Assembly (NCBI GenBank): GCA_026225235.1 | Contig: JAMFSK010000096.1 | Span: 62,001 to 126,000, forward strand | DNA: 64,000 nt | From: Burkholderiales bacterium | Lineage (GTDB): Bacteria > Pseudomonadota > Gammaproteobacteria > Burkholderiales > Burkholderiaceae | Direction of reading: 5' to 3' | In this document: positions 1 through 9,311 of the stretch, one piece after another | Position numbering within the stretch: position 1 is the stretch's first letter | Layout: the number at the start of each line of letters is the position of its first letter | Made by a program: the position numbers and the translations under genes | Notes under the pieces: model-generated | Seen by the model: only the letters and a program-made list of their open reading frames with translations | Told to the model about the DNA's origin: nothing | Database searches by the model: none

Positions 1-458
1 CCGGGCCTCGATATCGCACGGACCATCTGTTTGCTTTCGATCTGATGAAGCAGCAGCACATCGTCCTGATCCATGCCGCCGAGGTTGACCGTTTCGCCTG
101 CGACGTCGCGCAAGCGCCGCATGATCGGTGTCGCGAGCTCGATAATATTGTGGCGTCGTCCAAACACCGAGCCGACCGAGAAACACTGCGCGCCGATATG
201 CCAGAGATTCTTGTCGGGTTCGAACGAAACGAAGCGCTTTTGCTGCATCGTCGTCAGCAGGCGGTGAACCGTCGGGGACGGCAATCCGCTGCGCTCCGCA
301 AGGTCGATGAGCCGGTAGCCGTCGTCATCCTCACCCAGAATTTCGAGCAGGGATAGCGCCCGGGACAAGGCCTGCACCGAGGTTCGGTCTTCGCGCAAAA
401 TCGGTTGAACATTGTCCGCGTGCCTGCCGCGCAGCGGCTTCGCGTTTTCGCTTTTCAT
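1..458 (-). CDS. IclR-family transcriptional regulator (C-terminus truncated by window edge)
   Basis: Minus-strand frame is open from ATG at 458 to the window edge (not in the ORF track because there is no stop): MKSENAKPLRGRHADNVQPIL...VQALSRALSLLEILGEDDDGYRLIDLAERSGLPSPTVHRLLTTMQQKRFV, a typical IclR wHTH. Confidence 0.85.
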   Translation of the reverse strand, partial: MKSENAKPLRGRHADNVQPILREDRTSVQALSRALSLLEILGEDDDGYRLIDLAERSGLPSPTVHRLLTTMQQKRFVSFEPDKNLWHIGAQCFSVGSVFGRRHNIIELATPIMRRLRDVAGETVNLGGMDQDDVLLLHQIESKQMVRAISRP

Positions 459-1040
459 TCGTTTCTCCGTGGCCGGTCGACAATCACGCTCCAGCGTGTC
501 GTCTCCGTCGGAGCGATATGAAAGCAAGTCAGATGCCATTTGACCGATGCGCGAAACAGCGGTGTGCGCCATGCGCATCGAGGCACCCGACTTTGCAGCA
601 GCGATGCATCGCACCAAAAAGCAGGGGTTTTACGCCACGAACGTGCGCGTCGGCAGCGGCATGCACCACCATGCCTCGCGAGCACTGTTTGCGCTTTCAG
701 GCGTGCGTGCGTGCAAAGGCCGCCCTTTCGTCGCGAAACGATCCCAAGTCATTGAATGCACATGGCGTTTCGATTTGTTTCCACCTCGCGAAATCGGTAG
801 CTTGCTTAGATTCTGGCTCGTTACTTTGAGCATTAGACGGCCGCGCGATTCGTCCACGTTTGACGATCCCACGCTGTCCTGATGTGCCTGCCACAAAACA
901 CCGGGCAGCACTCCCATACGCAGTGTTCACGATGGTCGCCGGGCCACACACCACCGCACGATATCGAAAGCATTCCCGACCGGTTCGCGGCCGGTCCGAT
1001 GTGTGCGCCATCGCGAATCCCCAACAGGCGAAGCAAAAAA

Positions 1041-2369
1041 ATGAAAGTATCTGAAAAGCGCGCAGCATTCCTCAAGCCCGACGCTCGCGCACTGACCCGT
1101 ACCGTCACCCTTGCCCTGCTCGCGCTGCCCGCCTACGCAAACGCGCAAGCGTTGCCCGACACCCTTACCGTACCCTCCGTAACGAGCGTGACGGACCTGT
1201 TCACTCAGGGCAGGTTTACGGGCGACTTCCGTACGCTTTATTACGGCGCGCACAACGCCTTTTACAACCAAGGGGTCAACCAGAACACGCTCAGCTATGG
1301 CGGCGGCATCGGCTATACGACGGCCGCACTCTACGGCTTTTCGGTCGGTGTCAGTGCGTATATCCAGCGCGGCATCGCCCACCCCGACGATCCGGCGCAC
1401 GTCGACGGCGCGCTCGGACCGAACGTTACCTCGCTCGGCGAAGCCTATCTTCGCTGGCAAGGCGATGGTTTCACGTTCACGGCAGGCAACCAGTCGATCG
1501 ACGTGCCATTCGCCTCAAGTTATGACTGGCGCATCGCACCAGACCTCTTCCAGGGTTTCTCCGGCACCTATGGGACTGCCGACAACTACGTGACCGCATT
1601 CCGCATGTTTCGGTGGAAATCGTGGATCGGCAACTCATTCTCGAAACAGACTGCCTACAACGAGAGCTTCGATTCGTTCTCGACGATCGGCAACCAGACG
1701 ACCAATGGCTTCTACGGCGCAGGCGCCTCGGGCAAGCTGCCGCTCGATCCCGTAGTGACCAAGGGACAAGCGTGGTACATGGTCTATCAGGACTATGCGC
1801 GGATGACCTATCTTGAAGGCTCGGCGAGTCTCAAGGACGGCGAGATCAAGCCCTTCGTCGGCGCGCAGGTCTTCTTCGAGACCGGCGACGGCAGGGATCT
1901 GCTCGGGCCCGTCAACAGCCATGTATATGGACTGCAGCTGGGTGCAAAGCGCAACAGCCTGACCGTCGAACTCGGTTACGACTACATCAAGCCCAATGGC
2001 AACTCATTCCTGAACGGCGCACTCGTGACACCTTATGCACACGATCAGGCCTCCGGCCCGCTATTCGCGCAGCCGTTCATTACGAGCACGCAAGATCTCG
2101 GCGCGGGCAATGCCTATTCCTTCGATGTTTTCGGTGACCCGATCCATAACCTCACGGTCGGTGGACGCTACTCGTTCATGGATCTCAAAAGCACGGCCGG
2201 CGGCGTGAGTCTCAACCAGTCCGAATATCTGGCCTATGTGACCTATAGCTTCACCGGCAAGCTGAAAGGGCTCAGCATTTCCGACTTCGTCGCGTTGCAG
2301 AGCTCACCCGCGGAGAAGAACAAGTTCGTCCAGAACCGGCTCGAGCTTGAGTACGACTTCGGAACGTAG
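1041..2369 (+). CDS. OprD-like outer membrane porin
   Basis: ATG 1041 gives a signal peptide (MKVSEKRAAFLKPDARALTRTVTLALLALPAYANAQA) followed by beta-barrel-like sequence ending in aromatic-rich LELEYDFGT; the upstream part of the ORF (882-1040) is probably non-coding. Confidence 0.75.
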   Translation: MKVSEKRAAFLKPDARALTRTVTLALLALPAYANAQALPDTLTVPSVTSVTDLFTQGRFTGDFRTLYYGAHNAFYNQGVNQNTLSYGGGIGYTTAALYGFSVGVSAYIQRGIAHPDDPAHVDGALGPNVTSLGEAYLRWQGDGFTFTAGNQSIDVPFASSYDWRIAPDLFQGFSGTYGTADNYVTAFRMFRWKSWIGNSFSKQTAYNESFDSFSTIGNQTTNGFYGAGASGKLPLDPVVTKGQAWYMVYQDYARMTYLEGSASLKDGEIKPFVGAQVFFETGDGRDLLGPVNSHVYGLQLGAKRNSLTVELGYDYIKPNGNSFLNGALVTPYAHDQASGPLFAQPFITSTQDLGAGNAYSFDVFGDPIHNLTVGGRYSFMDLKSTAGGVSLNQSEYLAYVTYSFTGKLKGLSISDFVALQSSPAEKNKFVQNRLELEYDFGT

Positions 2370-2382
2370 GTTGCGGGAAAGG

Positions 2383-2417
2383 CGACAGCCATCGAGGGGC
2401 GCCTTCGATGGCTGTCG
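2383..2417. terminator. Hairpin downstream of porin gene
   Basis: CGACAGCCATCGA (2383-2395), 9-nt loop, TCGATGGCTGTCG (2405-2417): perfect 13-bp stem 14 nt after the stop; no clear U-tract. Confidence 0.55.
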
Positions 2418-2515
2418 TCAGTGGCTTACGAATGTTAGGTCAATCCGACGTTAGGAAGAAACCTGCGATCATTCGCACGACAAGTCGGGTGCTGGATGGA
2501 TTTAGCCCCTGTGCA

Positions 2516-2842
2516 TCAATTCTCGTTGCTTGGCGGCCCCTTGGGTGACCACAAAGCAACGCGATAGGGGAAAAGTTCAGCCGCCATAAGGCCTCGACTC
2601 ACCGCTGGATCGTTTTGCATGAATTCGACGGCTTCCTGATTCGAGCTCGCGACGAAGACCACGATTCCAAACGTCCGCTCATCTGTGTTCAGCGTGCGTC
2701 CAGCCATCAGGACGACGTTTTCTGCGACGAGACGCTCGAGATACGTGAAATGCTCCCCGATGATTGCCGCCTCCTCTTCGGTAGGCCCGTCCGTCAGAAT
2801 ATCGAGGCGCGTAGGCTTGATGCAGTAGATGAACTGGTTCAT
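2516..2842 (-). CDS. YciI family protein
   Basis: MNQFIYCIKPTRLDILTDGPTEEEAAIIGEHFTYLERLVAENVVLMAGRTLN...: YciI-like ferredoxin-fold, small soluble protein. Confidence 0.8.
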   Translation of the reverse strand: MNQFIYCIKPTRLDILTDGPTEEEAAIIGEHFTYLERLVAENVVLMAGRTLNTDERTFGIVVFVASSNQEAVEFMQNDPAVSRGLMAAELFPYRVALWSPKGPPSNEN

Positions 2843-2970
2843 TCAAGTTCCTCACCCGTCAGAGCGGTATGCGCCTCGTGAACAACGACCCTCGCAAGGT
2901 CCGCCATTGCATCAACACTCCGGAAAGTTGTCGATAAATCACTTTCATGCTGTCGAACAGATCGTTTTAT

Positions 2971-3321
2971 TTAGGTCTCGCTATCCGGTGCAGCATGAGG
3001 CGCTCGCCGATACGCACGCAGCGACTCGACGCTGGAATTCCATCGACGCTTTGCCTCCGCTAGGGTCGCGAGGTCCTTAGGAGGCAAGCTTTCAAACGCA
3101 CAACACTCCCATGCCCGTTCATTGAGCATAAGTGCATACGTTTGCTCGATGGCCTCGATTGCACGAATCAACTGGGCGTCGAGCGCTGTCGGAATGTCCT
3201 GGTGACGGTTCATTGTGTGCGCCGGTTGGAGCAGTAAATAGTGTAGCAGCCTATTTTTTCGCCCGCCCGATATCCCTTCCGGACGGGTTCGTCGCGATTC
3301 ACCTTTGCGCCATCGCACCAC
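2971..3321 (-). CDS. Hypothetical protein (start probably at internal MNRHQDIPTAL)
   Basis: ORF with plausible internal ATG; no recognised domain. Confidence 0.4.
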   Translation of the reverse strand: MVRWRKGESRRTRPEGISGGRKNRLLHYLLLQPAHTMNRHQDIPTALDAQLIRAIEAIEQTYALMLNERAWECCAFESLPPKDLATLAEAKRRWNSSVESLRAYRRAPHAAPDSET

Positions 3322-3351
3322 GTCCTTCTCGAATGCCGAGGCGAGCGCGTT

Positions 3352-3777
3352 CTAACGAGCTCGCCCTACGCGACCGAGATGCGTGAAACCAAAGCCCTCC
3401 GAGTACTTGAGCCCATAACCGAGGGCTCGGTCGAAACCGATGTGGGCCCACCAGATGATTCCGGCGCAAACAAGTGTCGGAGCAGAAAGAACATAGCCAG
3501 CAATAAGACACGCGACAACGCCGATATACGAGTGTGCCAAGTTGTAGCCAATGGCCCCAACCCTTTTATTCGCGATGTAACCGATGAATGAAATGTCCGG
3601 TACAAAGAAGAAAAGTGCGAACGTTCCCCAGCCGGACCCGACCTTCGAGTAAGCTAGCAAAGCAGCAATCAGCAAGCACAACGCTTCGAGCCTAAGCACT
3701 ATTCGCACACCACCCGTGGCGGCACCAGACATATGATCTCCCTGTGACAAATATTGAATTGAGCGACGTGGGTCCAC
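3352..3777 (-). CDS. DUF4260-like membrane protein
   Basis: Hydrophobic protein with IVLRLEALCLLIAALLAYS, FFVPDISFIGYIANKRVGAIGYNLAHSY, IIWWAHIGFDRALGYGLKY (DUF4260 hallmarks). Confidence 0.7.
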   Translation of the reverse strand: MDPRRSIQYLSQGDHMSGAATGGVRIVLRLEALCLLIAALLAYSKVGSGWGTFALFFFVPDISFIGYIANKRVGAIGYNLAHSYIGVVACLIAGYVLSAPTLVCAGIIWWAHIGFDRALGYGLKYSEGFGFTHLGRVGRAR

Positions 3778-3996
3778 TTTGACCCGACGTTATCCCGTGT
3801 ACTCGAGCGACGAATGACAGCAGTGTCGGGGCGACCTGCTCCGGCATTTCGGCATGAGGATCAGTACGATGACTGTGGGCGAACGCGACATAAATATCAA
3901 TTGCCTACTGATGCACATCAGCCATACATAAATGCATGCCGGATTTCGTTCCAGTGCTTCACGACAAGTTGATACTCAAAGCAGGCCGTGATCCGA

Positions 3997-4695
3997 TCAA
4001 CGGCTGCGCGCCGACTCGATCCCGCGAAGCATGAGATCGATTCCGGCGAGAAAATCTACACGGTCGTCGTGTGAGCGTAACTGTCCGGCTACGCTGCGGG
4101 TGAACGGATACTCATCCGGATTGAACTGTAACCATACGGCAGACACTTCATCGAGAAAGTTGGAACGATCAAGGCCTTGCTCCTGAGCGAAATGCGTGTT
4201 CGCCGCGTTCTGTCCACCAACGCCAAGGATGTAGCTTAGCAACGCAGACACCGTTGGCCATTCATCTTCGGCCGCCACACCCAGAGCGCGTAACTGCTGG
4301 CCGATGCGTTCGAGAATGCGCACCATCGGCAACTGTCCGGGAGCACGTGCCAGCGCTGAGCCCACCCACGGATGCTCGTCGATCGCATCGAAAATAGCGA
4401 GTGAGAGCCCACGAATAATGGCTGTCGGTGTCTTTCCCTCCACGGGCGCGTTCATCGTTTGAGCGACAATGGCGTCGCAAGCGGCGGTCAGCAACTCGCT
4501 CTTGCTGCCGATGTGCCAATAAATAGCACCAGGGCCCGTGGCGAGCCGCTCAGACAAGGCGCGGAACGTCAGGCCCTTCGCTCCGCTGCTGTCGAGCAGC
4601 GCAATCGACGCCTCAACGATTCGATCGAGCGAGAGCGTTTCCTCCCGCCGTTGGGTGCCACCTGTTTTTTTTCCCTGCTTCATCTTGACACTCAT
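3997..4695 (-). CDS. TetR/AcrR-family regulator
   Basis: HTH: LSLDRIVEASIALLDSSGAKGLTFRALSERLATGPGAIYWHIGSKSELLTAACDAIV; alternative start at 4683 (MKQGKK); the longer ORF to 4995 overlaps the divergent promoter. Confidence 0.85.
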   Translation of the reverse strand: MSVKMKQGKKTGGTQRREETLSLDRIVEASIALLDSSGAKGLTFRALSERLATGPGAIYWHIGSKSELLTAACDAIVAQTMNAPVEGKTPTAIIRGLSLAIFDAIDEHPWVGSALARAPGQLPMVRILERIGQQLRALGVAAEDEWPTVSALLSYILGVGGQNAANTHFAQEQGLDRSNFLDEVSAVWLQFNPDEYPFTRSVAGQLRSHDDRVDFLAGIDLMLRGIESARSR

Positions 4696-4733
4696 GGAAT
4701 GTTGTTCCAATAATACAATGGAACGGCATTCCA
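4695..4733. promoter_or_regulatory. Two perfect TGGAA-N5-TTCCA operators in the TetR/monooxygenase divergent region
   Basis: TGGAATGTTGTTCCA (4695-4709) and TGGAACGGCATTCCA (4719-4733); centre-to-centre 24 bp. Confidence 0.8.
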
Positions 4734-4782
4734 GATGTCGCCTGAACTTCTTATCGCGACCTCCAACTACCAGAGAATCAGG

Positions 4783-5916
4783 ATGAATACTTCGGTTGCG
4801 ATCGTCGGTGCAGGGCTCGGTGGGTTGACGCTTGCCCGAGTCCTCCACGTCCATGGTATTGCTGCGACAATCTACGAAGCAGAAGCCTCCGCAAACGCTC
4901 GAGCGCAGGGGGGCATGCTCGATATCCACGAGAACAACGGACAGCTCGCACTCAAAGCGGCGAAGCTCTTCGATAAATTCCTCGAAATCATCCACGCGGG
5001 TGGTCAGGCAACGCGGGTTCTCGACAAAGACGGCAACGTCCTGTTTGAAGACGCGGACGACGGCACAGGCGGCCGACCCGAGGTACCCCGAGGAGACCTC
5101 CGTCGGATTCTGCTTGACTCACTTGCAGCCGACACGGTCCGATGGGGGCACAGACTCACAGCGGTATCTGCGCACGGCGGCGGACGGCATAGCTTGACCT
5201 TTGCTGATGGCTCAACGGTTACGACCGACCTCCTCGTCGGGGCCGACGGCGCTTGGTCGAGAGTTCGTCCCCTTCTTTCCGAAGCGAAGCCAGCATATGT
5301 GGGCACCTCGTTCATCGAGACGTACTTGTTCGACAGCGATACCCGTCACAAAGCAAGCGCGGAGGCGGTTGGCGGTGGCGCGCTGTTTGCGCTCGCGGCG
5401 GGAAAAGGCATCGCCGCGCATCGTGAGCCTAACGGCGTGCTGCACACGTACGTGGAGTTGAACAAGCCAAAGGATTGGATTGACGGGATCGACTTCTCTG
5501 ACCCGGTAGCCGCCTCGGCCCAGGTTGCCAAGGAGTTCGATGGTTGGGCTCCGGAGCTGACAGCGCTCATCACCGATGGTGAGACGGACCTTGTGCCTCG
5601 GCCTATCCATGCGCTTCCGGCCGAGCACAGATGGGATCGCATACCCGGGGTGACACTGCTCGGCGATGCAGCGCACCTTATGATTCCGTCTGGTGAAGGG
5701 GCCAACCTCGCCATGTTCGATGGCGCCGAACTCGGGAAGGCCATTGCTGCCAACCCCGGTGACATTGAAGCTGCGCTCATCGCATATGAAAAAGACCTCT
5801 TCCCCCGCAGCGCGTCCGAGGCTGCGGAGGCAGAAGGGATCTTAAAGCTGTGTCTCGGCCCCGATGCGCCTCAGAGTCTGGTTGAATTCTTCACCAACAA
5901 CCAGGCCGCCAAGTAG
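4783..5916 (+). CDS. FAD-dependent monooxygenase, TetX-like
   Basis: GAGLGGLTLARVL (Rossmann), GGMLDIHENNGQLALKAAKL, DLLVGADGAWSRVR, GVTLLGDAAHLMIPSGEGANLAMFDG; overall motif order resembles Tet(X) ([20 protein letters not shown] / GDAAHLMPPFAGQGVN). Confidence 0.85.
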   Translation: MNTSVAIVGAGLGGLTLARVLHVHGIAATIYEAEASANARAQGGMLDIHENNGQLALKAAKLFDKFLEIIHAGGQATRVLDKDGNVLFEDADDGTGGRPEVPRGDLRRILLDSLAADTVRWGHRLTAVSAHGGGRHSLTFADGSTVTTDLLVGADGAWSRVRPLLSEAKPAYVGTSFIETYLFDSDTRHKASAEAVGGGALFALAAGKGIAAHREPNGVLHTYVELNKPKDWIDGIDFSDPVAASAQVAKEFDGWAPELTALITDGETDLVPRPIHALPAEHRWDRIPGVTLLGDAAHLMIPSGEGANLAMFDGAELGKAIAANPGDIEAALIAYEKDLFPRSASEAAEAEGILKLCLGPDAPQSLVEFFTNNQAAK

Positions 5917-6092
5917 GTGTCCTGGTGGCTCCATCGTTTCAGTCGGTGGGCTGACGCGACGGCGCGCTCAGCAAGTCCACCACCATCCGATCGAGCTTCG
6001 CTTTCAGCTTCCCACGCTACCCCGCGTTTGCCCGGTGATCTCGAACTGCACTCGCCGCTATGTTTGCCGCTACTACGGGTGATGGCTCAGGC

Positions 6093-6875
6093 TTACCAAG
6101 GCAGGATTTCCCCTTCATGAAAAAACGAGCCGGTCGGACCGTCAGCGGGAAGTGTCGCGAGCTGGAAGCTGGTGCGTGCCCCCTCGGACGGCGAAAGCGG
6201 TGCGTCCATGCCATGCAGATCGGTCTTGACGAAGCCCGGGCTCGCTGAATTGACCTTCATGGCCGTGTCACGCAGTTCGTAAGCCAGATGGACGGTCCAC
6301 GCGTTGACCGCTGTCTTCGAGATGTTGTAAGCGGGAATCTTGGCGTGATAAAACGGTGAGGTAGCGTCGAGGTTTGCTGCAATCGAGCCCAGAAGACTGG
6401 TTACGTTGACGATTCGGCCCGCTTCCGACTTTCTCAGCAGCGGCAAGAAGGCCTGGGTGACTTCGATCAGTCCGAACAGGTTGGTGTCGAAGGTCGTGCG
6501 CCAAACTTCGAGCGACTGCTGCGACGGCGCCTTGTCTGCCGCGTCGCGCGCAATGCCCGCGTTGTTGACGAGCACGTCGAGGTGGGCGTGATGTCGTCCG
6601 ACGAACTCCGCGGCCTGGGCGATGGACAAGCTGTTCGTGACATCGAGCGCCAGCGCCTCGGCGCTCAGGCCATCCGCAGCAAACGTGGCGGCCGCCTTCT
6701 GTACCGCTTCCAGGTTTCTGCCGGTGATGATCACGTGATATCCCACCTGCGCGAGCTGTCGAGCGGTTTCCAAGCCGATGCCCTTGTTGGCGCCGGTGAT
6801 CAATGCGATTTTGTTAGTCAATTTGAACCTGTATAGGGAGAGATTTGACGTTGCGTCAACATAAAATGCTGGCAA
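6093..6875 (-). CDS. SDR-family NAD(P)-dependent oxidoreductase
   Basis: LTNKIALITGANKGIGLETARQ, NNAG, YNISKTAVN; true start may be TTG at 6821. Confidence 0.85.
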   Translation of the reverse strand: MPAFYVDATSNLSLYRFKLTNKIALITGANKGIGLETARQLAQVGYHVIITGRNLEAVQKAAATFAADGLSAEALALDVTNSLSIAQAAEFVGRHHAHLDVLVNNAGIARDAADKAPSQQSLEVWRTTFDTNLFGLIEVTQAFLPLLRKSEAGRIVNVTSLLGSIAANLDATSPFYHAKIPAYNISKTAVNAWTVHLAYELRDTAMKVNSASPGFVKTDLHGMDAPLSPSEGARTSFQLATLPADGPTGSFFHEGEILPW

Positions 6876-6980
6876 GCGTGAGGCGAGGACCGGCGATTCC
6901 TGTGCAACGCAAGATCGACACGGTAGGACGTTTTTCCCCGTAGCCGTGAGTCCGTTGTGTCAATACGAGGTATCGTAAAA

Positions 6981-7922
6981 ATGAATATGAAGCGCGCAGA
7001 CTTGCCGCTGCTCGTGTCGCTTGACGCCTTGCTGACCGAGCTCAACGTGACCAAAGCCGCGAGCCGGATGCACGTCAGCCAGCCGACGCTTTCCGGGCAT
7101 CTGTCACGCCTGCGAGAGGTGTTTCAGGACCCGTTGCTGGTGGCCTCGGAGAACGGCCGCGGCATGGTTCCGACCGAGCGCGCACTGGCACTGCAGCCCC
7201 GTCTGGCTCAAGCGCTGGCGATGCTGCGCGAAGTGGTTGCGGACCCGCTGGAGTTCGACCCCGCTCAATCGAACAGGACGTTCGTGGTTGCCGCCAACGA
7301 CACTGTTTTCACTATCCTGGGCGTTGATGTGATGGCAGAGGTGATGCGCCACGGGAACCCCGCCCTGCGCATGGCAGTGGTACCCAGCTCAAACGGCGAC
7401 CTTGTCGAGCGCATGGCCCGGGGAGAAATCGACCTCTATGTCTGCGACATCTCGAAGATGCCGGAGACGCTCAAGGCTCGGTCTCTGCTAAGCGCCGACT
7501 TTGCGCTCGCACAGCGCAAATCGCATCCACGCGGATTGCAGGCGCCTGACCTGGATGAGTACTGCAGCTTGGCCCATGTGATCGTGTCCGACCGGGCCGA
7601 TCTCTCGACGCGTATTGACGACAGGCTATTGACGCTGGGGCGACGCCGGAGCGTCGTGGCCGCGGTGCCCAGCTACAGCCAGGTGGCGTTGCTAATCTCG
7701 CAGACCGATGCCGTGGCGACGGTGCCCAGGCCATTGCTGCAGCGCTATGAAAACCTTGTTGAACTAGTCGAATTGCCTCTCGACATGCCGCAGTTCCGGC
7801 TCGCGATAGCCTGGCACCCCAGGGCGCAGAAGGACCAAGCCGTGGCGTGGCTAAGGGATTGTTTCCTGAAAACACAAGGGCTCTCCGCCATGGAAGTTCC
7901 GGGCCTTGCTGAGTCTGTCTGA
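6981..7922 (+). CDS. LysR-family transcriptional regulator
   Basis: MNMKRADLPLLVSLDALLTELNVTKAASRMHVSQPTLSGHLSRLREVFQDPLLV. Confidence 0.88.
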   Translation: MNMKRADLPLLVSLDALLTELNVTKAASRMHVSQPTLSGHLSRLREVFQDPLLVASENGRGMVPTERALALQPRLAQALAMLREVVADPLEFDPAQSNRTFVVAANDTVFTILGVDVMAEVMRHGNPALRMAVVPSSNGDLVERMARGEIDLYVCDISKMPETLKARSLLSADFALAQRKSHPRGLQAPDLDEYCSLAHVIVSDRADLSTRIDDRLLTLGRRRSVVAAVPSYSQVALLISQTDAVATVPRPLLQRYENLVELVELPLDMPQFRLAIAWHPRAQKDQAVAWLRDCFLKTQGLSAMEVPGLAESV

Positions 7923-8025
7923 CATAGGACAGTGAATCTTAGTGAAGATCGCTGCAGCACACGAATGTGCTCGGTCGGGTACATTCCCCCTACCCGATAT
8001 CCGAACGCCGTTGCGCGACGTCTCT

Positions 8026-9048
8026 ATGAAGAAGATTGGCTTTCTTTCTTTTGGTCACTGGACCGATTCCCCGAATTCGCGGGCACGGTCGGCGGCTGAT
8101 GTGCTTCTGCAATCCATCGACCTTGCGGTCGCGGCAGAGGAACTCGGCGCGGACGGCGCCTATTTCCGAGTGCATCACTTCGCGCAACAGCTGGCGTCAC
8201 CTTTCCCACTACTCGCGGCGGTCGGTGCAAAAACCAGCCGGATCGAAATCGGAACGGGCGTCATCGACATGCGCTACGAGAATCCACTCTACATGGCGGA
8301 AGATGCCGGGGCAGCCGATCTGATTGCGGGTGGACGGCTACAACTGGGCATCAGCCGAGGCTCCGGCGAACAGGTGGTCGACGGATGGCGTTACTTCGGT
8401 TACGCACCCGACGAAGGTGAGACGCATGCGGATCTGGCGCGCCGCCACACGGAAGTCTTTTATGAGGTCTTGCGCGGCAAGGGATTTGCCCAGGCGAACC
8501 CGAGCCCCATGTTTCCCAATCCGTCTGGACTTCTGCGAGTCGAACCCCATTCCGCGGGCTTGCGCGACCGCATCTGGTGGGGCTCGGGCTCCGATGCAAC
8601 GGCGGCGTGGGCCGCGAAAATGGGCATGAACCTTCAGGTCTCGACATTGAAGAACGACGAAACGGGCCGCCCCCTTCATGTCCAGCAAGCCGACCAGATT
8701 CGCACCTACCGTGAAGCCTGGAAAGAGGCCGGTCATGCGCGTGAACCGCGCGTGTCGGTCAGCCGCAGTATCTTCGCGCTCATGAACGAACAGGACCGAA
8801 GGTACTTTGGTCGAGGCACGCAGGGCAACGACACGGTCGGCTTTCTAGATGACGATGTTCAGAAAATCTTCGGCAGAAATTACGCCGCGGAACCCGCTTC
8901 CCTCATCGAACACCTGGCAAAGGATGAGGCTATCGCGGCGGCCGATACCCTGCTGCTTACCGTGCCAAACCAATTGGGCGTGGAATATTGCGCGCATGTG
9001 ATCGAATCGATTCTCAAGCACGTCGCCCCCGGTCTCGGCTGGCGTTAG
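8026..9048 (+). CDS. LLM-class (luciferase-like) flavin-dependent oxidoreductase
   Basis: MKKIGFLSFGHWTDSP...LLQSIDLAVAAEELGADGAYFRVHHFAQQLASPFPLLAAVGAKTSRIEIGTGVIDMRYENPLYMAEDAGAADLIAGGRLQLGISRGSG. Confidence 0.85.
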   Translation: MKKIGFLSFGHWTDSPNSRARSAADVLLQSIDLAVAAEELGADGAYFRVHHFAQQLASPFPLLAAVGAKTSRIEIGTGVIDMRYENPLYMAEDAGAADLIAGGRLQLGISRGSGEQVVDGWRYFGYAPDEGETHADLARRHTEVFYEVLRGKGFAQANPSPMFPNPSGLLRVEPHSAGLRDRIWWGSGSDATAAWAAKMGMNLQVSTLKNDETGRPLHVQQADQIRTYREAWKEAGHAREPRVSVSRSIFALMNEQDRRYFGRGTQGNDTVGFLDDDVQKIFGRNYAAEPASLIEHLAKDEAIAAADTLLLTVPNQLGVEYCAHVIESILKHVAPGLGWR

Positions 9049-9311
9049 CACTCGCCTTTGGCTGGCGTCACTCGATTCGTATGCTATCCGTTCACGCAGC
9101 CAGCAGTCCTGCGCTGGCTTCTGCAGCGCAGTGAGACCGGAGTCTCACACACGGCGCGAAAATACGAGGGTTTCCCCCGGGTTCACTGAGGCTCGATGGT
9201 CAAACCGTTGCATTGCAGCAGGATAAACCAACCTTTCGTTGGGGGGCCACAGCCTCATCGGCTGGTCAAATGTCCCGACGCGTGAATCCCACGCGGACCG
9301 GAGACAAACCC

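Noticed and set aside
882-1040. N-terminal extension of the porin ORF
   Set aside because: Good signal peptide starts at ATG 1041; upstream translation lacks protein-like features.
4696-4995. N-terminal extension of the TetR ORF (332 aa)
   Set aside because: Extension runs through the operator/promoter and the divergent monooxygenase start; normal TetR length starts at 4695 or 4683.
9228-9242. CCAAC-CTTTC-GTTGG hairpin
   Set aside because: 5-bp arms are expected by chance and not positioned as clearly as the 9131-9148 dyad.
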